Shown: piece after piece, positions 37,617 through 46,586 of the stretch | Numbering within the stretch: position 1 is the stretch's first letter | How the letters are laid out: every line of letters begins with the position of its first letter | DNA from: Oceanithermus profundus DSM 14977 | GTDB taxonomy: Bacteria > Deinococcota > Deinococci > Deinococcales > Marinithermaceae | NCBI RefSeq assembly: GCF_000183745.1 | Contig: NC_014761.1 | Location: 1,364,001-1,428,000, forward strand | DNA: 64,000 bases | Reading direction: 5' to 3' | Program-made: the position numbers and the translations under genes | The notes under the pieces: generated by a model | The model's input: only the letters and a program-made list of their open reading frames with translations | Database searches by the model: none | Told to the model about the DNA's origin: nothing

Positions 37617-38159
37617 ATGGACGTACGCGAACTGCAAAGCATCAACCTCGCCCAGATCCTCAAGGAGCCCGGCACCGCCGAAGCCGAAGGCGTGATCCGC
37701 GAAGCGATCACCGCCGGCGAGGACGTGTTGCCGCTCCAGGGTGAGGCCGAATGGAGCGTCACCGTCACCAGCGCGGGCGAGGAGTTCTGGCTCTCGGGCG
37801 AGGTGCACGGCACCGTGCTCATGGAGTGCCGGCGCTGCCTCAAGCCCACGCCCCAGCCGGTGGACGCCTACTTTCAGCACCTGCTCGAGTTCCACCCCGA
37901 GGTCGAAGAGCTGACACTGGTGCAGAACGAGGACGACGAGGACGTCTACCGCTTCGGCGAACCGGACCTGGACCTGCGCTTCTTCCTGGCCCAGGCCTTC
38001 GCCCTCGCCATGCCCTACACCGCCCTTTGCGACGAGTCCTGCAAGGGTCTTTGCCCCGTCTGCGGCGCCGACCTGAACGTCACCGAATGCGGCCACGTCC
38101 AGGGGGACGCCGTCTCCGGGGCCCTGGCCGAACTCGGCAAATTCCTGGACGAGGTGTAG
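37617..38159 (+). CDS. yceD: YceD family (DUF177) rRNA/L32-associated protein
   Basis: 180 residues. The family marks are the two Cys pairs: CRRCLKP (near residue 70) and CDESCKGLCPVCGADLN (near 140), the latter a zinc-ribbon-like CxxxCxGLCxxCG. YceD genes almost always precede rpmF, as here; in plants and E. coli the family is tied to 23S rRNA accumulation. ATG 37617 is chosen because the -10 box ends 7 bases before it. Confidence 0.9.
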   Translation: MDVRELQSINLAQILKEPGTAEAEGVIREAITAGEDVLPLQGEAEWSVTVTSAGEEFWLSGEVHGTVLMECRRCLKPTPQPVDAYFQHLLEFHPEVEELTLVQNEDDEDVYRFGEPDLDLRFFLAQAFALAMPYTALCDESCKGLCPVCGADLNVTECGHVQGDAVSGALAELGKFLDEV

Positions 38160-38179
38160 AGAAAACCCCGTTCGGGTGC

Positions 38180-38185
38180 TATAAT
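38180..38185 (+). promoter_or_regulatory. Internal -10 box before rpmF
   Basis: A perfect TATAAT in the yceD-rpmF gap, without a good -35. Downstream GCCCCGAAGGGGC can form a small hairpin next to the TAGGAGGAGAG ribosome-binding site. Confidence 0.45.
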
Positions 38186-38223
38186 GCGCGGGTCTGCCCC
38201 GAAGGGGCACTAGGAGGAGAGAG

Positions 38224-38421
38224 ATGGCGAAGCACCCCGTACCCAAGAAGAAAACTTCCAAGGCGCGCAAGGGCGCCCGGCGCAGCCACCACGCCCTGAG
38301 CACGCCCACGCTGGTCACCTGTCCGCAGTGCCACGCCAAGAAGCCGCCGCACACCGTCTGCCCCGAGTGCGGCTACTACGACGGCCGCCCCGTGCTCGAC
38401 CTCGGCACCCCGGAGGCGTAA
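38224..38421 (+). CDS. rpmF: 50S ribosomal protein L32
   Basis: 65 residues opening [22 protein letters not shown], with the intact zinc ribbon [20 protein letters not shown] (four Cys), the zinc-containing form of L32. TAGGAGGAGAG precedes the start. It is followed after one base by fabH; the plsX gene that often sits between them is absent here. Confidence 0.96.
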   Translation: MAKHPVPKKKTSKARKGARRSHHALSTPTLVTCPQCHAKKPPHTVCPECGYYDGRPVLDLGTPEA

Positions 38422-38422
38422 C

Positions 38423-39400
38423 ATGGCCGCCGGGCTGCTTGCCCTGGGCACCTACGCACCTTCCAAGGTCCTTCACAACAAGGACCTTGAGTCTTTTATG
38501 GACACCTCGGACGAGTGGATCACTACCCGGACGGGGATCCGCGAGCGTAGGGTCTCGGAGCTGAACGAGTACGCCTCGGACCTGGCCGTGAAGGCCGTGC
38601 GGGACCTGGTCCGCCGCCACGGCGAACAGGCGCTCGAGGGCGTGGACCAGGTCGTCGTGGCCACGAACACCCCCGACGCCTTCTTCCCCAACACCGCCGC
38701 CCTCGTCGCCAACGAACTGGGGCTCAAGGGGGCCGCGGGCTACGACCTGCTCGCGGGCTGCCCCGGCTGGCTCTACGCCCTCGCCCAGGCGGCGGGGCAG
38801 GTGGAGGCGGGCGTCGCCCGCAAGGTGCTGGTCATCGGCTCCGAGGTGCTCACCAAGATCGTCGACTGGCGCGACCGCTCCTCGGCGGTGCTCTTCGGCG
38901 ACGCCGCGGGCGCGGCCGTCGTGGGACCGGTCGCCGAGGGGCACGGCTTCCGCTCGTTCGTGCTGGGCGCCGACGGCTCCGGCGGCGGGGCGCTGCACTT
39001 CGCCGCCATCGCCTCGAGCCTCCCCGACGGCACCCGCATGGGGGCGGCCGCCTACATGAACGGCCGCGAGGTCTTCAAGTTCGCGGTGCGCGTGATGGAC
39101 ACGGCCACCGTCGAGGCCATCGAAAAGGCGGGCATGCACCCCGACGACATCAGCCTCTTCGTCCCCCACCAGGCCAACGAGCGCATCATCGACGCCGCCC
39201 GCGAGCGCCTGGGGCTGGAATGGGACCGCGTGGTCATGAACCTCGACCGCTACGGCAACACCTCGACGGCCTCGATCCCGCTGGCGCTGCAGGAGGCGCT
39301 CGACGCCGGCAAGATCAAGGACGGCGACCACCTGCTCTTCGTCAGCTTCGGCGCCGGCCTCACCTGGGCCGCCACCGTGCTCACCTGGGGGGGCGCCTAG
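38423..39400 (+). CDS. fabH: 3-oxoacyl-[ACP] synthase III
   Basis: A 325-residue condensing enzyme that starts fatty-acid synthesis by joining acyl-CoA to malonyl-ACP. The Cys-His-Asn triad is visible: Cys in LLAGCPGWLYALAQAA, His in FVPHQANERI and Asn in RYGNTSTASIP. DEWITTRTGIRERRV near the N terminus is typical. In branched-chain lipid producers such as Thermales it is expected to use branched primers. The start ATG lies one base after the rpmF stop. Confidence 0.96.
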   Translation: MAAGLLALGTYAPSKVLHNKDLESFMDTSDEWITTRTGIRERRVSELNEYASDLAVKAVRDLVRRHGEQALEGVDQVVVATNTPDAFFPNTAALVANELGLKGAAGYDLLAGCPGWLYALAQAAGQVEAGVARKVLVIGSEVLTKIVDWRDRSSAVLFGDAAGAAVVGPVAEGHGFRSFVLGADGSGGGALHFAAIASSLPDGTRMGAAAYMNGREVFKFAVRVMDTATVEAIEKAGMHPDDISLFVPHQANERIIDAARERLGLEWDRVVMNLDRYGNTSTASIPLALQEALDAGKIKDGDHLLFVSFGAGLTWAATVLTWGGA

Positions 39401-39402
39401 CC

Positions 39403-40320
39403 GTGTTCGCCGCGCTCTTTCCCGGCCAGGGTTCGCAAAAGGTCGGTATGGGGCGGGCCTTCGCCGAAGGTTCGGCGGCGGCCCGCGCGGTCTTCGAACG
39501 CGCCGAGGCCGCGCTCCCGGGGCTGCTCGACACCATCTGGGAGGGCCCCGAGGAAGCCCTGCGCCTCACCGAGAACCAGCAGCCGGCGCTGCTCGCGGTC
39601 TCGGCCGCGGCCTGGGCGGCCTGGCGCGAGGCCGGCGGCCCCGACCCCGCCTACGCCGCGGGGCACTCGCTGGGGGAGTGGAGCGCCCACGTGGCCGCGG
39701 GCACCCTCGAACTCGAGGACGCGCTGCGCCTGGTCCGCAACCGCGGCCGCTACATGCAGGAGGCCGTCCCCGAGGGCGAAGGGGCCATGGCCGCGATCCT
39801 CAAGCTCGACGAGGCCGCGGTGCGTGAGGTGGTCCAGCGCACCGAGGGGGTCTGGATCGCCAACCTCAACAGCCCCGGACAGGTGGTGATCAGCGGCCGC
39901 AAGGAGGCCGTGGAGGCGGCGGCCGCACAGCTGAAGGAACGGCGCGGCCGGGTGGTGCCGCTCAAGGTCTCGGCCCCTTTCCACTCGGAGCTGATGGCCC
40001 CCGCGCGCGAGGCGCTGGCCCGCGACCTGGCGCGGGTCGAGCTGCGGACCCCGCGCTTCCCGGTCTTCTCGAACGTGACCGCCGAACCCGCGACCGACCC
40101 TGAGCGCATCCGCGAGCTGCTGCTCGCGCAGATCACCGCACCGGTGCGCTGGGTGGAGATCCTGGAGGGGATGCACGGGCGCGGGGTGACGACCTTCGTG
40201 GAGCTGGGGTCGGGGAACGTCCTCACGGGGCTCGTCCGCCGCACCCTGCCCGAGGCCCGGGCCCTGAACGCGGAGGAGCCCGAGGGGCTCGCCGCCGCGC
40301 TGAAGGAGGTGGTTTCGTGA
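39403..40320 (+). CDS. fabD: Malonyl-CoA:ACP transacylase
   Basis: A 305-residue transacylase supplying malonyl-ACP. The start [16 protein letters not shown], the nucleophile Ser in [10 protein letters not shown] (Trp where Tyr is more usual), and the catalytic His in PFHSELM are all present. GTG start 39403, two bases after the fabH stop; the longer frame up to 39220 is shadow. It overlaps fabG by 4 bases. Confidence 0.95.
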   Translation: MFAALFPGQGSQKVGMGRAFAEGSAAARAVFERAEAALPGLLDTIWEGPEEALRLTENQQPALLAVSAAAWAAWREAGGPDPAYAAGHSLGEWSAHVAAGTLELEDALRLVRNRGRYMQEAVPEGEGAMAAILKLDEAAVREVVQRTEGVWIANLNSPGQVVISGRKEAVEAAAAQLKERRGRVVPLKVSAPFHSELMAPAREALARDLARVELRTPRFPVFSNVTAEPATDPERIRELLLAQITAPVRWVEILEGMHGRGVTTFVELGSGNVLTGLVRRTLPEARALNAEEPEGLAAALKEVVS

Positions 40321-41054
40321 AACACGTCCTGGTCACCGGTTCCAGCCGCGGCATCGGCCGCGGCATCGCGCTCGAGCTGGCCCGGCGCGGGTACGCGCTG
40401 GCCGTCCATTACGCCCGGGGCGAGGCCGCCGCCCGCGAGGTGGCCGCCGAGGCCGAGCGCCTGGGCGCGCCCAAGGTGGCCGTGCTGGGCGCGGACCTGA
40501 GCCAGAAGGAGGCCGCCGCCGACCTGGTCGCCCGCACCCACGCGGAGCTGGGGGGGCTCGACGTCCTCGTCAACAACGCCGGCATCACCCGCGACGGCCT
40601 GCTCATCCGCATGAAGGACGAGGACTGGGACGCGGTCCTCGAGACCAACCTCTCGGCCGTCTTCCGCCTCACCCGCGAGGCCGTGAAGCGGATGATGAAG
40701 GCGCGCTGGGGGCGCATCGTCAACGTCGCCAGCGTCGTGGGGCTGATGGGCAACCCCGGCCAGGCCAACTACGTCGCCGCCAAGGCCGGCCTGATCGGCT
40801 TCACCAAGACGATCGCCAAGGAGTACGGCGGGCGCGGCATCACCGCCAACGCCGTGGCCCCGGGCTTCATCGAGTCCGACATGACCGCCGCCCTGCCCGA
40901 GAAGGTGCAGCAGGAGTACCTGAACGCGATCCCCGCCGGCCGCTTCGGCAGGCCCGAAGAGGTGGCCGAGCTGGTGGCCTTCCTGGCCTCCGACGCCGCC
41001 GCCTACATCAACGGCCAGACGATCGCCATCGACGGCGGGCTCTACCCGCACTAA
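40317..41054 (+). CDS. fabG: 3-oxoacyl-[ACP] reductase
   Basis: A 245-residue short-chain dehydrogenase carrying out the first reduction of the elongation cycle with [17 protein letters not shown] (cofactor loop), [11 protein letters not shown], catalytic Ser in [14 protein letters not shown], and Tyr/Lys in YVAAKAG. The C-terminal [11 protein letters not shown] is typical of FabG. GTG start overlaps the fabD stop (GTGA). Confidence 0.96.
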   Translation: MKHVLVTGSSRGIGRGIALELARRGYALAVHYARGEAAAREVAAEAERLGAPKVAVLGADLSQKEAAADLVARTHAELGGLDVLVNNAGITRDGLLIRMKDEDWDAVLETNLSAVFRLTREAVKRMMKARWGRIVNVASVVGLMGNPGQANYVAAKAGLIGFTKTIAKEYGGRGITANAVAPGFIESDMTAALPEKVQQEYLNAIPAGRFGRPEEVAELVAFLASDAAAYINGQTIAIDGGLYPH

Positions 41055-41107
41055 ACCCGGTTCAAACACGTTTTCTTGCGTGTGTTAAACTCCCGAAGGA
41101 GGTTCGC

Positions 41108-41341
41108 ATGGACATTCTGGACAAAGTCAAGGCCGTTGTCGTGGAAAAACTCGGGGTGGAAGCCGACAAGGTCACGCCCGAAGCGCGCTTCATCGAAGAC
41201 CTCGGCGCCGACTCGCTCGACATCGTCGAGCTGGTGATGGGCCTCGAGGACGAGTTCGGCTTGGAGATCTCCGACGAGGAAGCCGAGAAGATCCGCACCG
41301 TCGGGGACGCGATCAAGTTCATCCAAGAAAAGGTCGCCTGA
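41108..41341 (+). CDS. acpP: Acyl carrier protein
   Basis: 77 residues, very acidic. The phosphopantetheine attachment Ser is in [23 protein letters not shown] lies 6-7 bases before the ATG. The 53-base gap after fabG holds a small hairpin (ACACG...CGTGT) and a TTAAACT -10-like box, so acpP may have an extra promoter as is common for this abundant protein. Confidence 0.96.
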   Translation: MDILDKVKAVVVEKLGVEADKVTPEARFIEDLGADSLDIVELVMGLEDEFGLEISDEEAEKIRTVGDAIKFIQEKVA

Positions 41342-41353
41342 GCGCAGGCGATT

Positions 41354-41393
41354 GGGGCCGCGGACCGGTCCGAACGGACCCCTCCGCGGCCCC
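41354..41393 (+). terminator. Hairpin between acpP and fabF
   Basis: GGGGCCGCGGA and TCCGCGGCCCC arms (11 pairs) with an inner GGTCC/GGACC stem. Only CTTATAC follows, which is also the fabF -10 region, so the structure may limit readthrough from acpP while the next promoter starts fabF. Confidence 0.6.
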
Positions 41394-41395
41394 CT

Positions 41396-41401
41396 TATAC
41401 T
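41396..41401 (+). promoter_or_regulatory. fabF -10 box, leaderless type
   Basis: TATACT followed by 6 bases and the ATG at 41408. No good -35; its position would fall within the hairpin. Confidence 0.5.
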
Positions 41402-41407
41402 GAACCC

Positions 41408-42643
<1,236 letters not shown>

Positions 42644-42661
42644 CCGCGGGCTCGCGCGAAA

Positions 42662-42687
42662 GCGCCCGGCCGACTACGGCCGGGCGC
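42662..42687. terminator. Bidirectional terminator after fabF
   Basis: GCGCCCGGCC-GACTAC-GGCCGGGCGC, a perfect 10-base-pair stem between the convergent fabF and DUF3467 genes. Flanking T content is low. Confidence 0.65.
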
Positions 42688-42705
42688 ATTGCCGTGCGGG
42701 ACGGC

Positions 42706-42987
42706 TCAGGCCTGCGGACCTTCGGGTTTGGGCAGGCCGCCGGGGAGGTCGGGGATGGGGCCGTACTGGGCCTCGTACTTGCGGATGTTGTCGGCCAGGG
42801 AGCGCATCAGCGCCTTGGCGTGCTGGGGGCTGGTGATGATCCGCGCCACCACCTGGGCCACCCCCTGGGGCTGCACCAGGGCGAAGTCGAGAAAGAACTC
42901 GCTGGGGGTGTGGCTGAAGACCGCCAGGTTGCTGTAGTGCCCCTTGGCCGTCTCCTTGTCGATGTCGAGGCGCAGCTCCCCGCTCAC
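42706..42987 (-). CDS. DUF3467 family protein
   Basis: 93 residues. The segment YSNLAVFSHTPSEFFLDFALVQP followed by RIITSPQHAKALMRSLADNI is the DUF3467 pattern. The function of the family is unknown. It overlaps the preceding Roadblock gene by 4 bases and is last in the ebfC-recR-Roadblock operon, so it is translated with it. Confidence 0.85.
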   Translation of the reverse strand: MSGELRLDIDKETAKGHYSNLAVFSHTPSEFFLDFALVQPQGVAQVVARIITSPQHAKALMRSLADNIRKYEAQYGPIPDLPGGLPKPEGPQA

Positions 42988-43349
42988 GCCAGCGCCTCCT
43001 GCAGACGGGCACGCACCTTCTTGAGCTGGAAGCGCACCCGGCCCAGGTTCTGGGCCCCCGCCAGAAGCAGCACCAGGCTGTAGGTGGCGCCCGAGGCCTG
43101 GATGGGCTCGAGCAGCATCGGCCCCTCGTCGAACTCGACCATGACCTCTTCGACCTCGCCCTTCTTCAGGTGGTCGGCCAGGGCGCGCGAGCTGGCCATC
43201 GCCGAGGTGGCGGCGCCCCCGACGAAGTCGAGGTCTGCGGCCCCTTCCTTGCTCACGCTCTCGATCACGAAGCCGTCCTCGCCCACCAGCGCCACGGCCT
43301 TGACGCCCTCGTCTCCCGCAAGTTGCTCGAGCAGTTCTTGAATGGACAT
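42984..43349 (-). CDS. Roadblock/LC7 domain protein (third of three)
   Basis: 121 residues covering one Roadblock/LC7 fold: ELLEQLAGDEGVKAVALVGEDGFVIESVS at the N terminus is the family signature, and SYSLVLLLAGAQNLGRVRFQLKKV-like strands and helix at the end (here ATYSLVLLLAGAQNLGRVR). Such proteins (MglB, bacterial Roadblock) act as dimers on Ras-like GTPases, often as GAPs or scaffolds. No GTPase gene is adjacent. GGAGGCGAG precedes the ATG. Confidence 0.85.
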   Translation of the reverse strand: MSIQELLEQLAGDEGVKAVALVGEDGFVIESVSKEGAADLDFVGGAATSAMASSRALADHLKKGEVEEVMVEFDEGPMLLEPIQASGATYSLVLLLAGAQNLGRVRFQLKKVRARLQEALA

Positions 43350-43363
43350 CTCGCCTCCTAAAC

Positions 43364-43699
43364 CTACAGCTGATCCACCAGGCGCATGGCCAGGTTCGTC
43401 AGCGTCTGCCCCACCACGGCGCGCTCGCCGCCGCGCTCGATCAGCGCGCCCAGGCAGTAGCCCTCGAAGCAGACGGCGAGGATCTCGTAGCTCGCCGTCG
43501 CCAGGGTGAACCGGCGCAGGTCCTCGCCCAAAGCGCCGGTGATGCCCTGCATGGCCCGCACCAGGGCGGCCATCTCCGCCGCCATCACCGAGTCCGACAG
43601 GCCGCCGCGCCCCACCGACTCGATGACCAGTCCGTCCATACCGGCCAAAACGGCGCGGCGCACCGAGGGAAGGGCTTCCAGTTCACTGAGCCAGCTCAC
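43364..43699 (-). CDS. Roadblock/LC7 domain protein (second of three)
   Basis: 111 residues, GTG start overlapping the previous stop (GTGA). SELEALPSVRRAVLAGMDGLVIESVG is the Roadblock opening; VMAAEMAALVRAMQGI forms the central helix and AVCFEGYCLGALIERGG the late strands. The sequence differs strongly from its two neighbours, so it is not a recent duplicate. The longer frame to 43849 is not needed. Confidence 0.82.
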   Translation of the reverse strand: MSWLSELEALPSVRRAVLAGMDGLVIESVGRGGLSDSVMAAEMAALVRAMQGITGALGEDLRRFTLATASYEILAVCFEGYCLGALIERGGERAVVGQTLTNLAMRLVDQL

Positions 43700-44061
43700 G
43701 ACAGCACCCCCTTCAGCACATCCGCCGCCTGCGTCGCCTTGAGCCGCAGCTGCCCGAGGTTGACCTCGGGGCTGGCCACGCAGAGCAGGAAGTATTCGTC
43801 GCTGATCGGCCTCACGTACCCGACGATCGGGTCGCCCACGGCCAGCCACTCCTGGATCGCCGGGGTGCTCATCGTGGCCGCGTAGCGCTCACGCGTCGCC
43901 CGCAAGAGGCCGGCGTGCTCCGCCACGGCGCTTTCCAGATCGACGGCCTGCGCACGCGAAAACCCCTCGATCATCAAGCCGTCGACGCCGCCCAGGGCGG
44001 CGGCGTAGAGCCCGCCCACCTCGACGACCAGGTTGCTCAGAACGGCTTCGAACTCTCGCAT
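43696..44061 (-). CDS. Roadblock/LC7-like protein (first of three)
   Basis: 121 residues. EFEAVLSNLVVEVGGLYAAALGG followed by VDGLMIEGFS matches the Roadblock start, and YFLLCVASPEVNLGQLRLKATQAA the end. It follows recR by 8 bases and is coupled to the next gene by a 4-base overlap. The middle part (TPAIQEWLAVGDPIVGYVRPI) is more divergent than in the other two. Confidence 0.78.
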   Translation of the reverse strand: MREFEAVLSNLVVEVGGLYAAALGGVDGLMIEGFSRAQAVDLESAVAEHAGLLRATRERYAATMSTPAIQEWLAVGDPIVGYVRPISDEYFLLCVASPEVNLGQLRLKATQAADVLKGVLS

Positions 44062-44069
44062 GACCCTCC

Positions 44070-44663
44070 CTACTCGGACACGGGTTGACGGTGCGCCAGC
44101 GCCCGGGCCAACGTTACCTCGTCCACGTATTCTAAAGTACCTCCGACCGGAAGGCCGTACGCCGGCCGGCTCAGCTTCGCCGGACCGCCGGCGAGCCGTT
44201 CGCTCAGGTAAGCGGCGGTGGCCTCACCCTCGACGGTCATCGAGGTGGCCAGGATGACCTCGCGCGCCGAGCGCGCCCGCTCGAGCAGGCTCTCGACGCG
44301 CAGCTGTTCGGGCCCCACGCCCTCGAGCGGGTTGAGCGCGCCGCCGAGGACGTGGTAGACCCCGGTGTACTCCCCGCTCTTCTCGATGGCCAGCACGTCG
44401 GCCGCGGTCTCGACCACGGCGATCACCCCCGCGTCGCGCGCGGGGTCGGCGCAGACCGGGCAGAGCGGCCCCTCGGCCAGGTTGCCGCAGCGTTCGCACA
44501 CGCCCACGTGGCGCCGCACCTCCTCCAGCGCCTGGGCCAGCTCCGCCGCCTCGGCCTTGTTCTGCGCCAGATGAAGGCCCAGCTTCTGGGCGCTCTTGGG
44601 ACCCACGCCGGGAAGCCGGGCCAGCGCCCGGATCAGGGCGAGCAGCCGGTCGGGGTACCTCAA
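44070..44663 (-). CDS. recR: Recombination protein RecR
   Basis: A 197-residue DNA-binding protein of the RecFOR pathway. Helix-hairpin-helix ALARLPGVGPKSAQKLGLHL, the four-Cys zinc finger CERCGNLAEGPLCPVC, and a Toprim domain (VIAVVETAADVLAIEKSGEYTG, VILATSMTVEGEATA) are present. It starts at TTG 44663, overlapping the ebfC stop (TTGA), which gives the family opening RYPDRLLALI. ebfC-recR is a standard bacterial pair. Confidence 0.96.
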   Translation of the reverse strand: MRYPDRLLALIRALARLPGVGPKSAQKLGLHLAQNKAEAAELAQALEEVRRHVGVCERCGNLAEGPLCPVCADPARDAGVIAVVETAADVLAIEKSGEYTGVYHVLGGALNPLEGVGPEQLRVESLLERARSAREVILATSMTVEGEATAAYLSERLAGGPAKLSRPAYGLPVGGTLEYVDEVTLARALAHRQPVSE

Positions 44664-44974
44664 AAGAGGCCCCCCAGCATCTGCCCCATCTGCCCGAGGC
44701 CGCCGCCCATCTCCTTCTCCGAGAGCTCTGCGGCCTTGGCCTGGGCGTCCTGCACAGCCACCAACAGCAGGTCCTCGAGGGCTTCCACGTCGTCGGGGTC
44801 CACGGCCTCGGGTTTGAGGCTGATGGCCACGATCTGGCCGTGGCCGTTGGCCGTCACCTCCACCAGCCCTCCGGCGGCGGTGCCCACGACGGTCATGCCG
44901 GCGAGCTTCTCCTGGATTTCAGCAGCTTTCTGCTGCGCTTTCTTCGCTTCTTTGAGCAGTTTCTGAAAGTTCAT
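44660..44974 (-). CDS. ebfC: Nucleoid-associated protein EbfC/YbaB
   Basis: 104 residues with the NFQKLLKEAKKAQQKAAEIQEKL helix, the central GGLVEVTANGHGQIVAISL strands and the Met/Gly-rich tail (EMGGGLGQMGQML) of the YbaB family, which binds DNA as a dimer. Start 44974 follows GGAGGGCGC. A TATAAT box lies at 44991-44996. Confidence 0.94.
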   Translation of the reverse strand: MNFQKLLKEAKKAQQKAAEIQEKLAGMTVVGTAAGGLVEVTANGHGQIVAISLKPEAVDPDDVEALEDLLLVAVQDAQAKAAELSEKEMGGGLGQMGQMLGGLF

Positions 44975-44990
44975 GCGCCCTCCGCCCCCC

Positions 44991-45032
44991 ATTATAGGGA
45001 GGGGCGCAGCGGTGCGTGTTTTTTTGTAACGT
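44991..45032. promoter_or_regulatory. Divergent ebfC/hemB promoter region
   Basis: Minus strand: TATAAT (44996-44991) for ebfC. Plus strand: TAACGT (45027-45032), 7 bases before the hemB ATG at 45040, identical to the dnaJ -10 box (TAACGTAAA in both). The two -35 regions overlap; neither is strong. Confidence 0.6.
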
Positions 45033-45039
45033 AAAGGGC

Positions 45040-46011
45040 ATGGAACGCCCCCGCAGGTTGCGCCTACGCCCGAGCATGCGCCGGCTGGTACGCGAGATCA
45101 GCCTCGAGCCCCGTCACCTCGTCTGGCCGCTCTTCGTGCACCGCGGCGCCGATCCGGAGCCCATCGCCTCGATGCCGGGGCAGCTGCGGCACTCCCTGGA
45201 CAGCCTGATGACCGCCGCCGCCGAGGCGGTGCACCTGCAGCTCGGCGGCATCATGGTCTTCGGCGTGCTCCCGCAGGAGGAGAAGAACGCCACCGGCAGC
45301 GGCGCCTACGCCGAGGACGGCCTGGTGCAGGAGGCCATCCGCCGCATCAAGGCCGAACACCCGGACCTGCTCGTCATGGCGGACACCTGCCTTTGCGAGT
45401 ACACCGATCACGGCCACTGCGGCATCGTGCACGAAGGAACCGTGGACAACGACGCCACGCTCGAGCTCCTGGCCAAGACGGCCGTGAGCCAGGCCCGCGC
45501 GGGGGCCGACGTGATCGCCCCCAGCGCCATGATGGACGGACAGGTGGCCGCGATCCGCGCCGCCCTCGACGACGCAGGGTTCGCGGGCACCCCCGTCCTT
45601 TCGTACGCGGTCAAGTACGCGTCGGCCTTCTACGGCCCCTTCCGCGACGCCGCCGACAGCGCGCCCGCCTTCGGCGACCGCAGCAGCTACCAGATGGACC
45701 CTGCGGGCGGGTACTGGGACGCCCTGCGCGAGGCCGAGATCGACGACCGGGAGGGGGCCGACATGCTCATGGTCAAGCCGGCCCTCCCCTACCTGGACGT
45801 GCTGCCGCTGCTCAAACAGCGTTTCCACAAACCGCTGGCGGCCTACCACGTCTCCGGCGAGTACGCCATGGTCAAGGCCGCCGCCTTGAACGGCTGGATC
45901 GACGAGCGCCGGGTGGTGCTCGAGTCGCTCGTCGCCCTGCGCCGCGCCGGGGCCCAGTTCGTGCTCACCTACTTCGCCCCGGACGCCGCCCGCTGGCTGC
46001 TCGAGGGCTAG
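45040..46011 (+). CDS. hemB: Delta-aminolevulinic acid dehydratase (porphobilinogen synthase)
   Basis: A 323-residue enzyme that joins two 5-aminolevulinate molecules into porphobilinogen for haem and related tetrapyrroles. The Schiff-base lysines are in [18 protein letters not shown] and [12 protein letters not shown]. The zinc-site cysteines are present ([14 protein letters not shown]), so it is the zinc-dependent type. Start 45040 is chosen by the -10 box spacing and the [14 protein letters not shown] opening. Its stop overlaps that of the convergent gene in a shared CTAG. Confidence 0.95.
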   Translation: MERPRRLRLRPSMRRLVREISLEPRHLVWPLFVHRGADPEPIASMPGQLRHSLDSLMTAAAEAVHLQLGGIMVFGVLPQEEKNATGSGAYAEDGLVQEAIRRIKAEHPDLLVMADTCLCEYTDHGHCGIVHEGTVDNDATLELLAKTAVSQARAGADVIAPSAMMDGQVAAIRAALDDAGFAGTPVLSYAVKYASAFYGPFRDAADSAPAFGDRSSYQMDPAGGYWDALREAEIDDREGADMLMVKPALPYLDVLPLLKQRFHKPLAAYHVSGEYAMVKAAALNGWIDERRVVLESLVALRRAGAQFVLTYFAPDAARWLLEG

Positions 46012-46586
46012 CCCTCCCTGCGCTCGCCCCGGGCGGCGAGGGCGAAGCCGATGCCCACGAGCGCCGGCAGCGCCAGGCCCAGCAGGGCGTAGAGCAGGTA
46101 GCGGTTGGGCGTCGAGGTCTCGGGGAGCTCGAGCGCCAGCGTCGCCCCCGTGGGCGGCGGCGGCAGGCGCAGCGGCTTGGCCGCCACCGCGGCCTCCCCC
46201 TTGAAGGTGGTGTCCACCACGGCCAGGACGTAGTCCCCCGGCGGCAAAGTGGGCAGGGCCCCCCGGTACCCGCCTTCCTTGGGTTCCTCGAGCGGAACGC
46301 TGGCCAGCGGCGCGCCCAGGAGGTCGGGGTCGCCGGCCTGGGAAACCGAGCCGCCCCCCTCGTCGAGCAGCTTCTGCAGTTCGGGGGTGCGCGCGTAGAG
46401 GCGCGCCTCCACCACCGCACCGCGGATGGGCAGGGTGCTGACCTCCCCCACCATCTGCACGTCGATCTTGAGTTCCGGCCCCGCCGGCGTCAGCACCACC
46501 ACCACCTGCACCGGTTCGGCGTGCCCCCAGGCGATCCCCCCCAGCAACGCGAACAGCACCGTCCATCTCCAGCGTTTCAGCGTCAT
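46008..46586 (-). CDS. Secreted, membrane-anchored protein of unknown function
   Basis: 192 residues. A signal peptide ([16 protein letters not shown]) is followed by a beta-rich extracytoplasmic domain ([43 protein letters not shown], like FixH/YtkA-type or carbohydrate-fold domains). A C-terminal helix ([23 protein letters not shown]) and a basic tail follow, an architecture that places the domain outside the membrane. It is coupled by ATGA to the polyferredoxin gene. Function unknown; the context suggests metal or electron handling. Confidence 0.75.
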   Translation of the reverse strand: MTLKRWRWTVLFALLGGIAWGHAEPVQVVVVLTPAGPELKIDVQMVGEVSTLPIRGAVVEARLYARTPELQKLLDEGGGSVSQAGDPDLLGAPLASVPLEEPKEGGYRGALPTLPPGDYVLAVVDTTFKGEAAVAAKPLRLPPPPTGATLALELPETSTPNRYLLYALLGLALPALVGIGFALAARGERREG

